From Limnoperna fortunei (taxonomy: Eukaryota; Mollusca; Bivalvia; Mytilida; Modiolidae), in assembly GCA_944474755.1 (NCBI GenBank), contig OX104117.1, positions 59,628,522 through 59,692,521 on the forward strand: a stretch of 64,000 bases of DNA, read 5' to 3'. The notes beneath the pieces are model-generated. The model had not been told where the DNA came from. It worked only from the letters and a program-made list of their open reading frames with translations, and searched no databases. Position 1 is the first letter of the stretch. Every line of letters begins with the position of its first letter. Both the position numbers and the translations under genes were made by a program. Positions 22,001 through 32,279 of the stretch are shown in pieces.

Positions 22001-25000
22001 TTGTCCTGTAAATTAAAAACTGTAACAGCTAGAGTGAAACTGTTAATAGCAAAAATGATCAGCAATACAAGCCCTACAAATTACTATCAAGTCTGAAATT
22101 GTCAGATGACTCCTTATAGGAGTTATTGCTCTTAAATTGCAATTTTTTATGAAATTTTCCGTTTTTGTCCTGAAACTTAAAAACCATAACAACTAGAGTG
22201 AAATAATAAATTGCAAAAATGATCAGCAAAAAAAGCCCTACAATTAATTTAATTGGCCTGAAATTGTCAGATGACTCCTTATAGGGGTTATTGCCCTTAA
22301 ATGACAATTTTGTTATGAAATTTTCCATTTCTGTCCTGTAACTTGAAAACTATAGTAGCTAGATTAAAACTGTAAATTGCACAAATGATCAGCAATAGAA
22401 GCCCTACAAATGATTGCTTAGTCCAAAATTGCAAGATGACTCTTTATAGGAGTTATTGCCCTTTCATTATTAGCTCACCTGACCCGAAGGGTCATGTGAG
22501 CTATTGCCATCACTTGGCGTCCGTCGTCGTCCGTCGTCGTCGTCGTCGTCGTCGTTAACTTTTCTTCAAAAATCTTCTCCTCCAAAACCACTGAAGGGAT
22601 TGCTTTGAAACTTTGCACACATCATCAGTAAAATGTCCTCTACCAAGTTTGCTCAAATCATGGCCTCAGACCAACCAACATGGCCGCCATGGCTAAAAAT
22701 AGAACAGGGGGGTCAAAATACAGTTTTTTGCTTATAGTTCAAAAAGTATAACAGCTATAGAAAAACCGAACAGACCTTCCTTCTTCAGCATCTAAAGCTC
22801 TACAAAACACTCCATTGGGTCAAAGTTGTATGATGACTCCTTGTAGGAGTTATTGCCCTTTAATTGTCAAAATTGATGATTTTTGCCATTTTTGCCTCAA
22901 AATCTTGAAAATTATTAGAACTAGAGAAAAAGTTAGCATTGCTTAATTGTTCTGCTCTATGAGGGCTACAAAAATGACTTAAGGGTCAAGATTGTCTGAT
23001 TAACCGTTTAAGAGTTATTCCCCTTGAACTGTTTTTTTTAATTTGTTTTAATTGATTTTTTAAAATATTCTCCTCTGAAACAACTGAAAGTACTGCTTTG
23101 AAACTTTGTACACATCATCCGTCCAATGTCCTCAACCAAGTTTGCACCAACCATGGCTGCAGATTAACCAACATGGCCACCATTGCTAAAAATAGGACGG
23201 TGGGGGGGGGGGGGTAAAATACAGTTTTTGGCTTATATTTAAAAAAGTGTAACAGATACAGGAAAACCGAAGAGACATGCCTTCATCTGCATCAAAAGCT
23301 CTACAAAACACTCCATTGGGTTGAAGTTGTATGATGACTCCTTATAGGAGTTATTGCCCTTTAATTGTCGAAATTGATTATTTTTGACATTTTTGCCTCA
23401 AAATCTTGAAAATTATTAGAACTAGAGAAAAAGTTAGCATTGCTTAATTGTTCTGCTCTATGAGGGCTACAAAAATGACTTTAGAGTCAAGATTGTCTGA
23501 TGAACCGTTTAGGAATTATTCTCCTTGAAAATTTTTTTAATCAATTTTACTAGATTTTAAAAAATCTTCTCCTCTTTAACCAATGAAAGGACTGCTTTGA
23601 AACATTGCACACATCATCTTTAGGACGTCCTCTACCACCTGACTACCTATATAGCTACTTTGGCTTTAAATAGAAAAAATGAAAAAAGGCGGGGGGGGGG
23701 GGGGGGGGGGTCGAGAGAGTTTTCGACTGATAGTTAAAAAAGTACAACAGGTACAGCAAATTTGAAGTGAACTTCCCTTCTCCCTCTAAGCATCAAAAGC
23801 TCCTCCTTATAGGAGTTATTTCCCTTAAAAGGTCGAAATTAATGATTTTTGCAGAAGTGTTGGGCAATTCCTTATAGCAAAGAAAAGCTGGATAAAAAAG
23901 GGTTGTTTGGTTTCAGGTTCAGGTGAGCGATACAGGCTCCTGGGAGCCTCTAGTATATTTAGACAAATGAACAGTTTTTTAATTATAAATTAGTCTATAA
24001 CACACCTATTAGTAGAGTAAAACTGTAAATTTCTAAAGTACCCTAAAGGACAATGCCTAAAAACCATTTAATTTTCGGAAATTGTCGATGGCACCTTATA
24101 GGAGTTATTGTATTTAACAAATTTTTTGAAGAAATGTTTAGTTTTTGCACAGTAACTTAAAAGCTATAACAACTAGACTGAAACTGTTAATTTCAAAAAT
24201 TTTAATATAGTTTAAGTCATTTGGATTCCATGTGAGCGATTACAGGCTCCTGGGAGCCTCTAGTTTAATTACTAGATTTGTACATAAAAAACAACTTTTT
24301 TATGTTATGGAATAACATTGTTATTTAAAGGGTTGTTGACTTAATGGGTTGTAATATCACAAATTTAGTTTACCTGGCATTGCAGAGACATATACAAATA
24401 TTTGTGAAATTGAAACCCATGATTTATCTTGCAAACTCTTTAAATGCAGTATGGTTATCCCCAATCTATTGAAATACAGTCGAACTTCAGTACATGTAGC
24501 TCGAAATCGGATAGCTCAAACTCCCAGCAGGATTTCTCCAACACTTATAAAAGTATGCAACTTTCCTACTATAAAATCAATGTTAAAATGCTTCGATTTC
24601 TCGAACACCATGTTCTCGAAAATTCGAACTGAATTTGCAGTCCGAATTGTGAAAATCCTTTTTAAAAACCATGAATAACTCAAACTAAAATTCTTGATGG
24701 CCTAGGTCATAAAGGCGTGAAGATCAAAGCCATACCTGTAAAGCTTGATCTTTAATGATATAATCCCTAATAAGTATGTCTTTACGACCTTACTATCATT
24801 AGTTTGTGTTTATTTATGCCTTTGTCTGTAATTTTTTGTAGAAATGTGTTTTAATAAATTACAATATACGACAAGAAATCAACATAAAATCTTATTGAAT
24901 ATCAAGGTCACTGACACACTTATGTAATTCAATAATACCAATTTACACTTTTGCAAAAAATTAAACGAAAAATAACAGGAAACATTTTTAGCCGAGTTGC

Positions 25001-26445
25001 AACGAAGTTGAACTCGGCTTTTGTTATGATGATGGCGGGCAGGCGGGCAGGCGTCAACAATTGGTTTCCGGACCATAACTCAGACAGTTGTGAACCGATT
25101 TTAATGAAACTTTAGGATATTGTTACATACCATAAGAGGAGGAACCCTATTGATTTTGGGGTAAATCCGTTCAAGGTCAAGGTCACAGAGACAGAAAAAC
25201 GTAAGAAAATTTCTTGAATTAGTGGTTTCCAGACCATAACTCAAAAAGTTCTCAACCAATTTTATTGAAACTTTGGGATATTGTTACATACCATAAGAGG
25301 AGGAACCCTATTGATTTTGGGGTAAATCCGTTCAAGGTCAAGGTCACAGTGACAGAAAAACGTTAGAAAATTTCTTGAATTAGTGGTTTCCGGACCATAA
25401 CTCAAAGACTACATCAAGTACATATCTGAAATTCTACACAATGGTTCAATACTGTTAGAGGATTCACATATTCATATTTTATGCAACTTTGAAAACTTGT
25501 TGATAAAGCTTACATTTTTCCTGCTGAAACCCTTCCTCACTTTGTCTCCAGTTTACATGTAATGCCTGTAATAACCAATTATGTTAAATCTTAAAATGAA
25601 GACAAGGAAAGTTTTGGTTAATAAAATACAGCAACTCGGCTTTTGCACCCCTGTGCATATTGTTTTTTTATTTTAACAAAACAATATAAAAAAGTATTTA
25701 ACAACAAGATTTACGTATCCAATACAATAAGTAAACATAATTTTATTGATTTAATGTGACAGGAAATTAATTTAAATATATAAACCGATATTGATTCTGG
25801 TTCACTCAAGAACTATTTCTGGAAATAACAAGCCCCTGTGTCTCGAACTGCCAATTTCTCGAAACATATTTTATAAGACCCTAGGAGTACGAGCCATAGA
25901 AGTTCGTCTGTATATACAAAACTGTAACAAGCAATGGAACAATTAAATAAGTTTATAGATATAGATTAAGGTTTTCATAAAAACTTGTGGATCATATTGG
26001 CACATAGATTAAGGTTTTCATAAAAACTTGTGGATCATATTGGCACATAAGTATTAGAAAAGTAGTAATATCATTGGATCATTTTTAAGTAGAATGTTAA
26101 CACTGGTCATTTTCTTCACTACATGTATGCTTCATAATTAGACAAACCTGGGTATAAAGATAGGTTGTCTTTAAATCTTTATCCTTCAGTACGAATTGAC
26201 ATGCATGATTTTTCACTTTGAACAATTTCTTTAAAGTTGAACCTTTAATTACAAGCAGATTATGAATTGTACACAGAATGTTCATGAATTAAAAACCATA
26301 ATACATAAAAATTAGAAAACACAATTTTTGTATGGAAATAATTTAAAGTACCGAGAGATTTTTGTTTACATTGCAGAAGCCAAGACATAGTGCAGAGAAA
26401 TTTGCCAGACCTAGTAGCTTTCCAGAACGAAATGACAAAACTTGA
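9838..26445 (+). CDS. CCDC6: Coiled-coil domain-containing protein 6 (CCDC6) orthologue, 9 coding exons
   Basis: Joining 9838-10059, 16258-16407, 17083-17211, 17482-17585, 18375-18532, 19309-19465, 19984-20096, 20487-20623 and 26377-26445 gives 412 residues with all phases matched. The protein starts [14 protein letters not shown], as vertebrate CCDC6 starts MADSASES. A long heptad-rich coiled coil runs from about residue 29 to 305, with signature strings [47 protein letters not shown] and [21 protein letters not shown] (209-214) and [11 protein letters not shown] (about 323-333) are conserved proline-directed segments. In vertebrates CCDC6 is a pro-apoptotic substrate of ATM and the RET fusion partner; the role here is inferred from orthology. 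The C-terminus is shorter than in human (474 residues), stopping soon after a segment like PRRSNSPDKFKRP. The start is the ATG in AACAATGG, not the in-frame TTG at 9814. Confidence 0.97.
11090..13000 (+). repeat. Three degenerate direct units of about 0.8 kb
   Basis: Unit 1 (about 11090-11690) and unit 2 (about 11930-12440) share many collinear strings, such as GGTACACAGGTAATGCTGTC, CTACAGTTCAAAAACGAA and AATGTCTACG. Unit 3 (about 12720-12930) keeps only the middle part (TGAACAGTGTCAAAGCT). Unit 2 contains an 86-codon ATG frame (12311-12571). Confidence 0.7.
12311..12571 (+). pseudogene. 86-codon frame in repeat unit 2, doubtful
   Basis: This open frame starts at ATG ([20 protein letters not shown]) and contains [19 protein letters not shown]. 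The matching place in unit 1 starts [11 protein letters not shown] and diverges in frame. The two copies do not preserve one protein, so it may be a decayed gene of the element or chance. Confidence 0.25.
13720..13939. repeat. Inverted repeat with 43-nt arms inside the right arm
   Basis: 13720-13762 and 13897-13939 are near-complementary (CTTCTTTAAATATTTTTCTC against its reverse complement, with small indels). Further weaker pairing extends inward around AAGCTAATTT/AAATTAGCTT. Confidence 0.8.
14527..14782 (+). mobile_element. tRNA-derived SINE, near full length
   Basis: The head has an A-box-like GGTGGCTGAATGGTTAAGG and a B-box-like GCGGGTTCAAGTCTC about 50 nt apart. The body reads on through GACAAGGATTGCCAG and the tail ends in an A-rich stretch after AATTGCTGAAAGCA. 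It lies in CCDC6 intron 1. Confidence 0.8.
14783..16257 (+). other. CCDC6 intron 1, distal part
   Basis: AT-rich intronic sequence with no recognised repeat or exon. Confidence 0.5.
16258..16407 (+). CDS. CCDC6: CCDC6 exon 2
   Basis: Encodes residues 75-124, all coiled coil, starting [15 protein letters not shown]. It has a TTACAG acceptor and a GTAATG donor. Confidence 0.97.
16856..17070 (+). mobile_element. tRNA-derived SINE abutting the CCDC6 exon 3 acceptor
   Basis: The head keeps GATTAAGGTAGTTCATCTAC and the B-box-like GCAGGTTTGAGTCTC. The body and the A-rich tail (CCCAATAAAAACAACATTCA) follow. The tail ends about 12 nt before the TTCTCTTCACAG acceptor. Confidence 0.75.
17083..17211 (+). 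CDS. CCDC6: CCDC6 exon 3
   Basis: Encodes residues 125-167, including [20 protein letters not shown]. It has a TTCACAG acceptor and a GTATGT donor. A SINE ends about a dozen bases upstream of the acceptor tract. Confidence 0.97.
17482..17585 (+). CDS. CCDC6: CCDC6 exon 4
   Basis: Encodes residues 168-201 and two bases of Arg202, including [16 protein letters not shown]. It has a TTTTTTCAG acceptor and a GTATTT donor. Confidence 0.97.
17692..17905 (+). mobile_element. Degenerate SINE in CCDC6 intron 4
   Basis: Recognised from GGCCAGGTTGTGGTAACTAG, then AGCTCGACTCCAACCTTAAT and TGGCTTCCTCCCCC in the family order. The head is diverged. Confidence 0.6.
18375..18532 (+). CDS. CCDC6: CCDC6 exon 5
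   Basis: Encodes residues 203-254. [18 protein letters not shown] holds the conserved SPR site, followed by coiled coil. It has a TTACAG acceptor and a GTAAGA donor; codon 255 is split 1/2. Confidence 0.96.
18533..19308 (+). other. CCDC6 intron 5
   Basis: AT-rich intron with no recognised element. Confidence 0.5.
19309..19465 (+). CDS. CCDC6: CCDC6 exon 6
   Basis: Encodes residues 256-306, the most conserved block, including [18 protein letters not shown] and [12 protein letters not shown]. It has a TTCACAG acceptor and a GTATGT donor. Confidence 0.97.
19619..19770 (+). mobile_element. Truncated SINE in CCDC6 intron 6
   Basis: A head like GGACAAGTGGTCTAAA, followed by GGCAAGGTGAGCTCAACTTG and CACAAAGATTGCTAGC in family order. 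The tail is missing. Confidence 0.55.
19984..20096 (+). CDS. CCDC6: CCDC6 exon 7
   Basis: Encodes residues 308-344, from HFNEMTKQQ through [14 protein letters not shown] to SRPISP. It has a TTGTAG acceptor and a GTAATT donor. Confidence 0.96.
20487..20623 (+). CDS. CCDC6: CCDC6 exon 8 (donor duplicated downstream)
   Basis: Encodes residues 346-390, a Ser/Thr/Pro-rich low-complexity stretch ending VHSHMQ. The first donor (GTAAGT at 20624) joins exon 9 in the conserved frame. The exon end and donor are repeated seven more times in the next 470 bp. Confidence 0.92.
20600..21105 (+). repeat. Array of eight exon-end/5' splice-site units
   Basis: Variable tandem units of 56 to 75 bp each carry CATTCACACATGCAG|GTAAGT or a close variant, followed by AGTAGAACATGCCCC. 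The GT positions are 20624, 20699, 20755, 20818, 20890, 20960, 21023 and 21094. The first is the true exon 8 donor. Confidence 0.9.
21396..22470 (+). repeat. 165-bp tandem units, about 6.5 copies
   Basis: TGATCAGCAATA-type strings recur at 21396, 21561, 21726, 21891, 22056, 22220 and 22386, a period of 164-166 bp. Each unit includes TTATAGGAGTTATTGCCCTT and GAAATTTTCCGTTTTTGTCC. Confidence 0.9.
22471..23953 (+). mobile_element. Hairpin-ended element with about 494-bp units (inner copy)
   Basis: It has the same ends as the outer element: a 5' hairpin TGACCC-GAA-GGGTCA inside AGCTCACC...GTGAGCT, a (CGT)n tract, and a 3' hairpin then CTAG. The internal units differ, with three copies at about 22570, 23066 and 23560 marked by CTTCTCCTC and TTTGAAACTTTGCACACATC. 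Poly-G runs of 13 (23202-23214) and 20 (23691-23710) interrupt it. Confidence 0.75.
24990..25655 (+). mobile_element. GCCGAGTTGC hairpin element with two tandem units
   Basis: It opens with AGCCGAGTTGCAAC-GAA-GTTGAACTCGGCT, a hairpin with a one-base bulge. Two units of about 137-180 bp follow (TGGTTTCCGGACCATAACTC, then CATAAGAGGAGGAACCC, repeated). It closes with GCAACTCGGCTTTTG. It lies in CCDC6 intron 8. Confidence 0.75.
25962..26054 (+). repeat. 46-bp perfect tandem duplication
   Basis: ATAGATTAAGGTTTTCATAA and the next 26 bases are repeated exactly, ending TTGGCACATA in both copies. It lies in CCDC6 intron 8, just before the last exon. Confidence 0.9.
26377..26445 (+). CDS. CCDC6: CCDC6 exon 9 (terminal, with stop)
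   Basis: Encodes residues 391-412: [18 protein letters not shown] then NDKT and a stop. It aligns with the human segment PRRSNSPDKFKRP, which supports this frame. The acceptor is TTGCAG. The Pro-rich human tail that follows is absent. Confidence 0.88.
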   Translation, partial: KPRHSAEKFARPSSFPERNDKT

Positions 26446-29400
26446 AAGGAGACTACTTTTACTTGTATGGTGCTAACAGTGATTTGTGTTTCATGCTTGC
26501 CCACAGCAGAAAATTGAGGGATCCCATAGGGAAGATGACTGTGGGTTTTGATTGTGCTTTTTGCATTATTTTTGGTCACTGGAGTCATTTGCAGTCATTT
26601 GCTGCTTGAAAAATGGAGTCAGTTTGTTTACATTTTTACAGAAGAATTCTGTGTTTTTGTTTGTTGTAGCAACCCACTTTTATTCGAAGTTCCAGTTTGT
26701 CTTTCATTAGAAACTTTTATGAATAATCTGCCTTTTATGTATTCCAGTAAGGAATTGTTCACTATACATGTAGAATTTTGCTGCGAAATATCGAAGCTAA
26801 TGTATGTTTGATGTAGTTAAGGATTGTTTATCGCTGTTGCTTGATTAGGAAATGATCAAACAAAATACAAGGTTACATGGATTTAGTTCATGATTCACAT
26901 CATCTAAAGCCGGCCATTACAATTGTAGAGTTTAGAATTGCTTATCACTAAACTCTTGTTTTAATTGGATTATTCTTAAAAATTTAGGGATTTAATTGGC
27001 TGTGGTTTTGACTTGTTATTATTCCCTCGCAGAAAATTAGAAAGATTATAGTTTGTATAATAGTATTAAATATGTAGATCTAAGTCCCATTAAGCCTATC
27101 ATACTGTTAGTATTTGTACATGTATTTGGTTACATAAATAACGGTTGGTTGAAGCATTTCAGTGTTACAGCATTTAATTACATTCATTGAGCTTAAATTA
27201 CCTTGTTTAATTCCTGAAAACAGAAGGAAACATTTAATTTGGTTGTATAAGTTTATGGTAAGGCAATATGTTATTTTCTCGTAGATACTGTTATTTATTT
27301 ATCTTTTCAAAGCTCATAACTCATATTTTGGTCTGGCTATAGTTTGCATAAGCATGTGTAAATTATACTCATTTTGCAAGATAGTTGTTTATTTGTCTTG
27401 AGTGATCATCTGGTAGATGATATAATCCAAGAATACTGTAGGAGTCAATCACATATATTTAAGCTTTCAGTCCATTCCAATTAATATGTGTCTGTCTTCT
27501 TTATTTTTGTATCTGTACATTCATTGCATTTTTTATTCCATTTTGTAAGTCATTTAAAAGGCATTGTGGACATTTTTTTAATATTATGCTTTGTAAAATT
27601 GCAATTAGTATAATCCTTAGAGGGTTTAAAGCTAGCAAGAATTTTTTTTCGGAATGGTGAAAACTCTGTTTCAATGAATACACATCAGTTATCTCTACGA
27701 GAACCACAACATCCATGCATATGATAAATTGAATGTAGAACTATTTTACCAACCAATTGAGGAATAAATTAACTGTACAGGTGACTGTTTAAATTTTAAG
27801 GAATGTACATAGTTTACATGGCACAGATCTGCTGCAAAATAAAAGCTATCAATTAAAGGCTACACATTTTTCTTTTAAGAAATAAAACAGCTTATAGTTC
27901 ACAGAACTGCCACAAAATTAAGGTTACACATTTATCTTATGAAATTCATTGAAAATAATTTACATAGCACACAGAACTGCTGCAAAATAAAAACTATCAA
28001 GGCTACAATTTGAGAGACTTCTGGCATATTATTTTGATGCTTTGTTTATGTTTTTTTTACTTGTAACCTGTATACTTTGTTTTATATAGAAAGGCAGCTA
28101 AAGCTTACATGGCATTTATCTATTTGAGCAATTTAGAAGAATTGTCTAATTATTCTGTCCCGAGAGAATGAGTACATAAAAAATGAATGTTTTTGTTGAT
28201 TTAATGTTTAAAATAGCCTTTTATGTTGCAAAAAACAAGTAATATCTGACAATGCATTAACACATGACATGTTCTAAGAAAATAAGCAAGTGATTTCATT
28301 GTTTTCTACAAAAGTATACTATTTATCAATTATGTGGCATTAAATACCAAAATTTCAAAATAATGTATATTGTAAAGCATGCATGTTTTTTATGTCCTTA
28401 TGTTCAGTTTTAGACTCAAATATTGAACAATTGTCTCCCAAAAAAGTCAGGTTATATTAAGAACAAGGTTTATTTTAAATGGATGGCACAAACTTTGGAA
28501 AATGTAAAATCGGCTAATAAAAATAGTGTTCTCCAGTGACAGTTGTCTGTATAAACAGCTAATATTAGGTGGAAAATAAAACACTTGTAATATCATTAAA
28601 TAGTTTATGTTTTGGTATAGTTATTTCTGACACTGTACGTTTTATAACAATATTGGGACTGATTTTCATTTTAAAAATTGTATTGCAGCTAGAATCAATC
28701 ATTTATATAAGAACAAGTACACCTAACTGTCTCCTATCATTTTATTTTTTGTTCTATAAGCATTTTTTTATAATCTCAAAAAATTTCACAGATATTGCAT
28801 ATAAATATATTTTAAAATTTATATACCTGTATACAGAAAAGAACGTATAAAATGTATAATAGATAGAAACAGATTTTGCAATAAATAAAGTCACAACTGA
28901 TGTTCTGCAATTTTTAGCAGAAGTTTTGGTTACAACATAATATACTTTGCATATATAGCCATGTAATCAACTTGTTTTTAATCTCTTTAGAGTTATTCTG
29001 TTCAAAGTTTTATATATAAACCAATACAATTACATGTGTATATACATTAAAAAAAATCCTCATTACAGGTGCAAACATAAACTTCCGACTTTAAAATTAT
29101 ATATATATTATTAATCATAGTCATACCAATTCATATTTGATTGAATAATAGTCATTTTGTCCTTTCCTTTTCATTTTTTATTGTTTTTTTGGTGTTATTG
29201 GCTTTTGTCTTTCTGATCTAGTGAACTTTTAGCAAAAATATACTGCTGAGTATTAAAATTTATATTTGTCATTAATCTTCATGTCATTTGGTCAAATAAT
29301 AGTAAGTCATTTTTGTCTTTTTGGTGCAAAGGGTTTATTTATTTTTGATTGTTTGTTGGTCATTTGGAACATCAGATAAATCAGTTAATTTTAATTTTGA

Positions 29401-31790
29401 AACTTCGGCATACTTCCTGTTTACTGTGGTTTGAAATTAGCCTGGTAATTATTGTCCAATCAAATCAATTTCTGTAGATGGGGAAAGTGACAAATAAAAT
29501 CAATATCAACAGGAAGTAAGTTGACTTTTTATTGCATTTAGTGTAAAACTGTGTGTTTTGAATTCATGTTTTTTAAAAAGGTTTTTGGTCAAAAGATTTT
29601 AAATTCCAAAGGAAGGTGGATTGTTGGATCAGAAAAAAAAGTTTTACATCTGCAGCTATAAGAATCACATGTATGCAATAGATTTTTTGTCCTTTTGTGC
29701 AAATTTAACATAGTTAGTAGTAAAACTTGCTTTCTTATTTCTGAGTTTTGGTTTTGATTTCATACCTTGAAATTTATATTTTTTGTTTTAGTTACTAAAT
29801 TTCTGTTGAATGAGGTAAAACTGAAGTTTAATATAAACAACTACTGCAATACTTGACATTCCTTTTAGTTGCTGTAGAAGTGCACATTTGAATTATGCCT
29901 GTAGGAACTGGCACAATTATAGAATTGCACAAAATATTGCCTGCAGATACACAAGAACAGAATTTATTTACTTGATTGTAGCTTGTAGAATGTAGAAAAT
30001 TATTTGTTAATTTTGTTTATTATTTTTATAAGGAAATCTGATGGACGAATGTTTGCAGTATTTTATGTATGTGATTTGTTAGGAGAGTCTGAAGATTACA
30101 CTGTGTACACAGGTTGGCAAATTCAGTCAGGACACTCAGGTGTCTTAGAATTGTAGAAGTCTCTTTTTACAAAGACATTAGAATCTTGTTATTCTGCCTC
30201 GTTTTCCAGATGACGTTCAGTGTTTGTTACGAAGTGATGAAGCCGATGTCTTGCTTATCATAAATTAGGACAAGTATATTGTTTTTCTTTAAATTTTAAA
30301 TTCATTGGAATTATTGATAAAAGAGGGAAAAAACTTTTTGTTACTTTTTTAAGAATAAAAATTGAGCTTTATTTTGGTCATCAAATATAGGTTCAATATG
30401 TATGTTTTTTACAGAAATTATTAAAATTCACAAAGTGGTTACAAGTGCATTAGTGAATTGTGAGAGACTGTATCAGTGTTATTTTGTATCGAAATTAATT
30501 ATGGTGATCCAGTATTAGCTTTTTCTTTCTTTTTTATGAGAAAGACTTGTATATTGCACACACAAATGGTTTTTAATATGTACAATTTGTTGTATCAATT
30601 GTTAGGCCTAATGTTTGCATTTGTTGACAGAATTGTAAATGCTTTATATGCCTGAAAACTCCCAAAAATACTGCAGCCTGTGACCTGGTTTAAGACAGAT
30701 AAATTGCATACTTTTAAAAAGGATATTAAGGCTATTTTCAAAGGCTACAAGTCCAACTAAACTGTCAGTCTATAAACTTGGATTCTTTTTTGACAATTGA
30801 GAAATTCATTCCATTTCCAGTTTTAAAAAGTGTTCGACTCGACTTCTAGTGGTACATATGCTTAAGACGATTTCTATGAATCATGAAGGCCATGTGCACG
30901 TGTGAAAAATGGCATGTTAAGTTCTATCAAATTATAAAATTAACAACTAGTCGTAACAAAAATTTCCAGACACAAGTTGCAATTTTCATTCTTGGTTAAA
31001 AAATAACGTTAACTGAGGTGATGCATTATTTTTAGTGCACAAGAGAAATATTTGATGTATATGTAACCTGCTGTTCAATATATAATCACTTGTCCTGCAA
31101 CTTACCCAATATATTTTGAGCTTTAACCTGTTGTCTGCCAGTCTGTAGTACACTCAGACTGATAATTGTGATAACTTTTTTGTTATGTATGTGCTGCTCT
31201 GTTGTATATAAACCTTGTTACGTATCTGAGTAAAATTGACACATATTATTACCCTTGTATTTTTTATTGATTGGTGCTGTAAAGCCTTTTATTACATGAA
31301 TAGAATACTTGTTTTTGATTGGTATAAAAAATTAAATTGCAGCAGTACTATAATTGCATCAAAATTTTCATCTTGCACAGTTTCATTCCAAACATAGACC
31401 ACAAGAGGTCCAATGTTACGAGTTTAATCTAAAAATAGAAAACAAAAGTACATTTAGAAAAGCAGCCTCAACCTCAATCATCTAATCAATGGATCTGATT
31501 CGTTTATGCACTTGTAACAACAATTGGGTTTGTTGCAGACACATTAAAATTATATAAATTAGCAAAATTCGAGAAAAAAAATATGTTTGGTTTTATTCAT
31601 GTAATAAAACTATTAATGACTTTTATATGCAGTCAGCATCAGAATTTCTCAATCCTCGAAAATATATATTCCCCTCGTCTAGCTGCTTGGTGAAATAACA
31701 TTTACTCTGGTTGATTGAAATCAGTAATTGTGTATTTGTGACTTAGTAACAGCAGTTGTATGTCGTTGCAATGGGTAGTTAAGGACAAAG
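26446..31790 (+). other. CCDC6: CCDC6 3' UTR and downstream flank
   Basis: There is no further coding frame. Candidate AATAAA hexamers are at 27763, 27838, 28880 and 28884, so the UTR could be 1.3 to over 2.4 kb. The true end cannot be placed from sequence. The 93-codon frame at 28569-28850 looks like chance in AT-rich DNA. Confidence 0.5.
27821..28010 (+). repeat. Three imperfect units of about 75 bp in the CCDC6 3' region
   Basis: The strings CACAGATCTGCTGCAAAATA, CACAGAACTGCCACAAAATT and CACAGAACTGCTGCAAAATA each precede AAGGCTACA- or AAGGTTACA-like sequence. Two copies carry an AATAAA hexamer. Confidence 0.7.
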
Positions 31791-31990
31791 TAGTAGGCTT
31801 TCTACCGATGGATCAGTGGTATATAAACACTGAGGTTGTGAGTTTGAGTCTGACTTCTGGCAAGGTGTGCAGAGACCCCAACCTTAATTCACAAGGATTG
31901 CAGTTGGGGGTTTTCTTTGTTTGATTTTTGCTTCCTATGCAAAAAAAACTGGACCGCATCATGTAGCGAAACAATAGCATGATGCGGAGG
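31791..31990 (+). mobile_element. tRNA-derived SINE, 5' part
   Basis: A head-like GATGGATCAGTGGTATATAA, then the B-box-like GAGGTTGTGAGTTTGAGTCT, then CAACCTTAATTCACAAGGAT. The tail is short and diverged. Confidence 0.6.
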
Positions 31991-32279
31991 GTACCATGTA
32001 AGTATATCAGTCCTATTCTTGTAAGTGCAACTACTCTGAATCTACATGCCAGAATTTTACGAAACTTGGTAAGAATAAAGGACACTGTATGTTATTATCG
32101 AAGATATTATGAGCAAATATTTTTATAGAAGTTAAGCCCTTTCAAAATATGTGTATGGAAATACCTGAAAGTACTACTTGTCTGAATCTACTGGTCAAAA
32201 TTTGAAGATACAGGGCAGGGATGAAGGACACCAAATAGAGTTGTGCATATTGACAGGAAATTATGATTGGTAGTTTTTT

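Larger units (their letters stand above)
21118..24263 (+). mobile_element. Hairpin-ended, Helitron/pearl-like element with 165-bp units (outer copy)
   Basis: It starts TAGCTCACCTGGACC-GAA-GGTCCATGTGAGCT, a 5' hairpin, then TGGCGTCCGTC. It contains seven tandem units of about 165 bp (21396-22470) and ends with a 3' hairpin (AGGCTCC-TG-GGAGCCT) followed by CTAG. It is split by an inner copy (22471-23953) and resumes at 23954. A 3' hairpin just before CTRR is the Helitron signature; no Rep/helicase is present, so it is non-autonomous. Confidence 0.75.

Noticed and set aside
28569..28850. 93-codon hydrophobic frame downstream of CCDC6
   Set aside because: It is AT-rich 3' UTR or flank, with no homology and no splice or promoter context.
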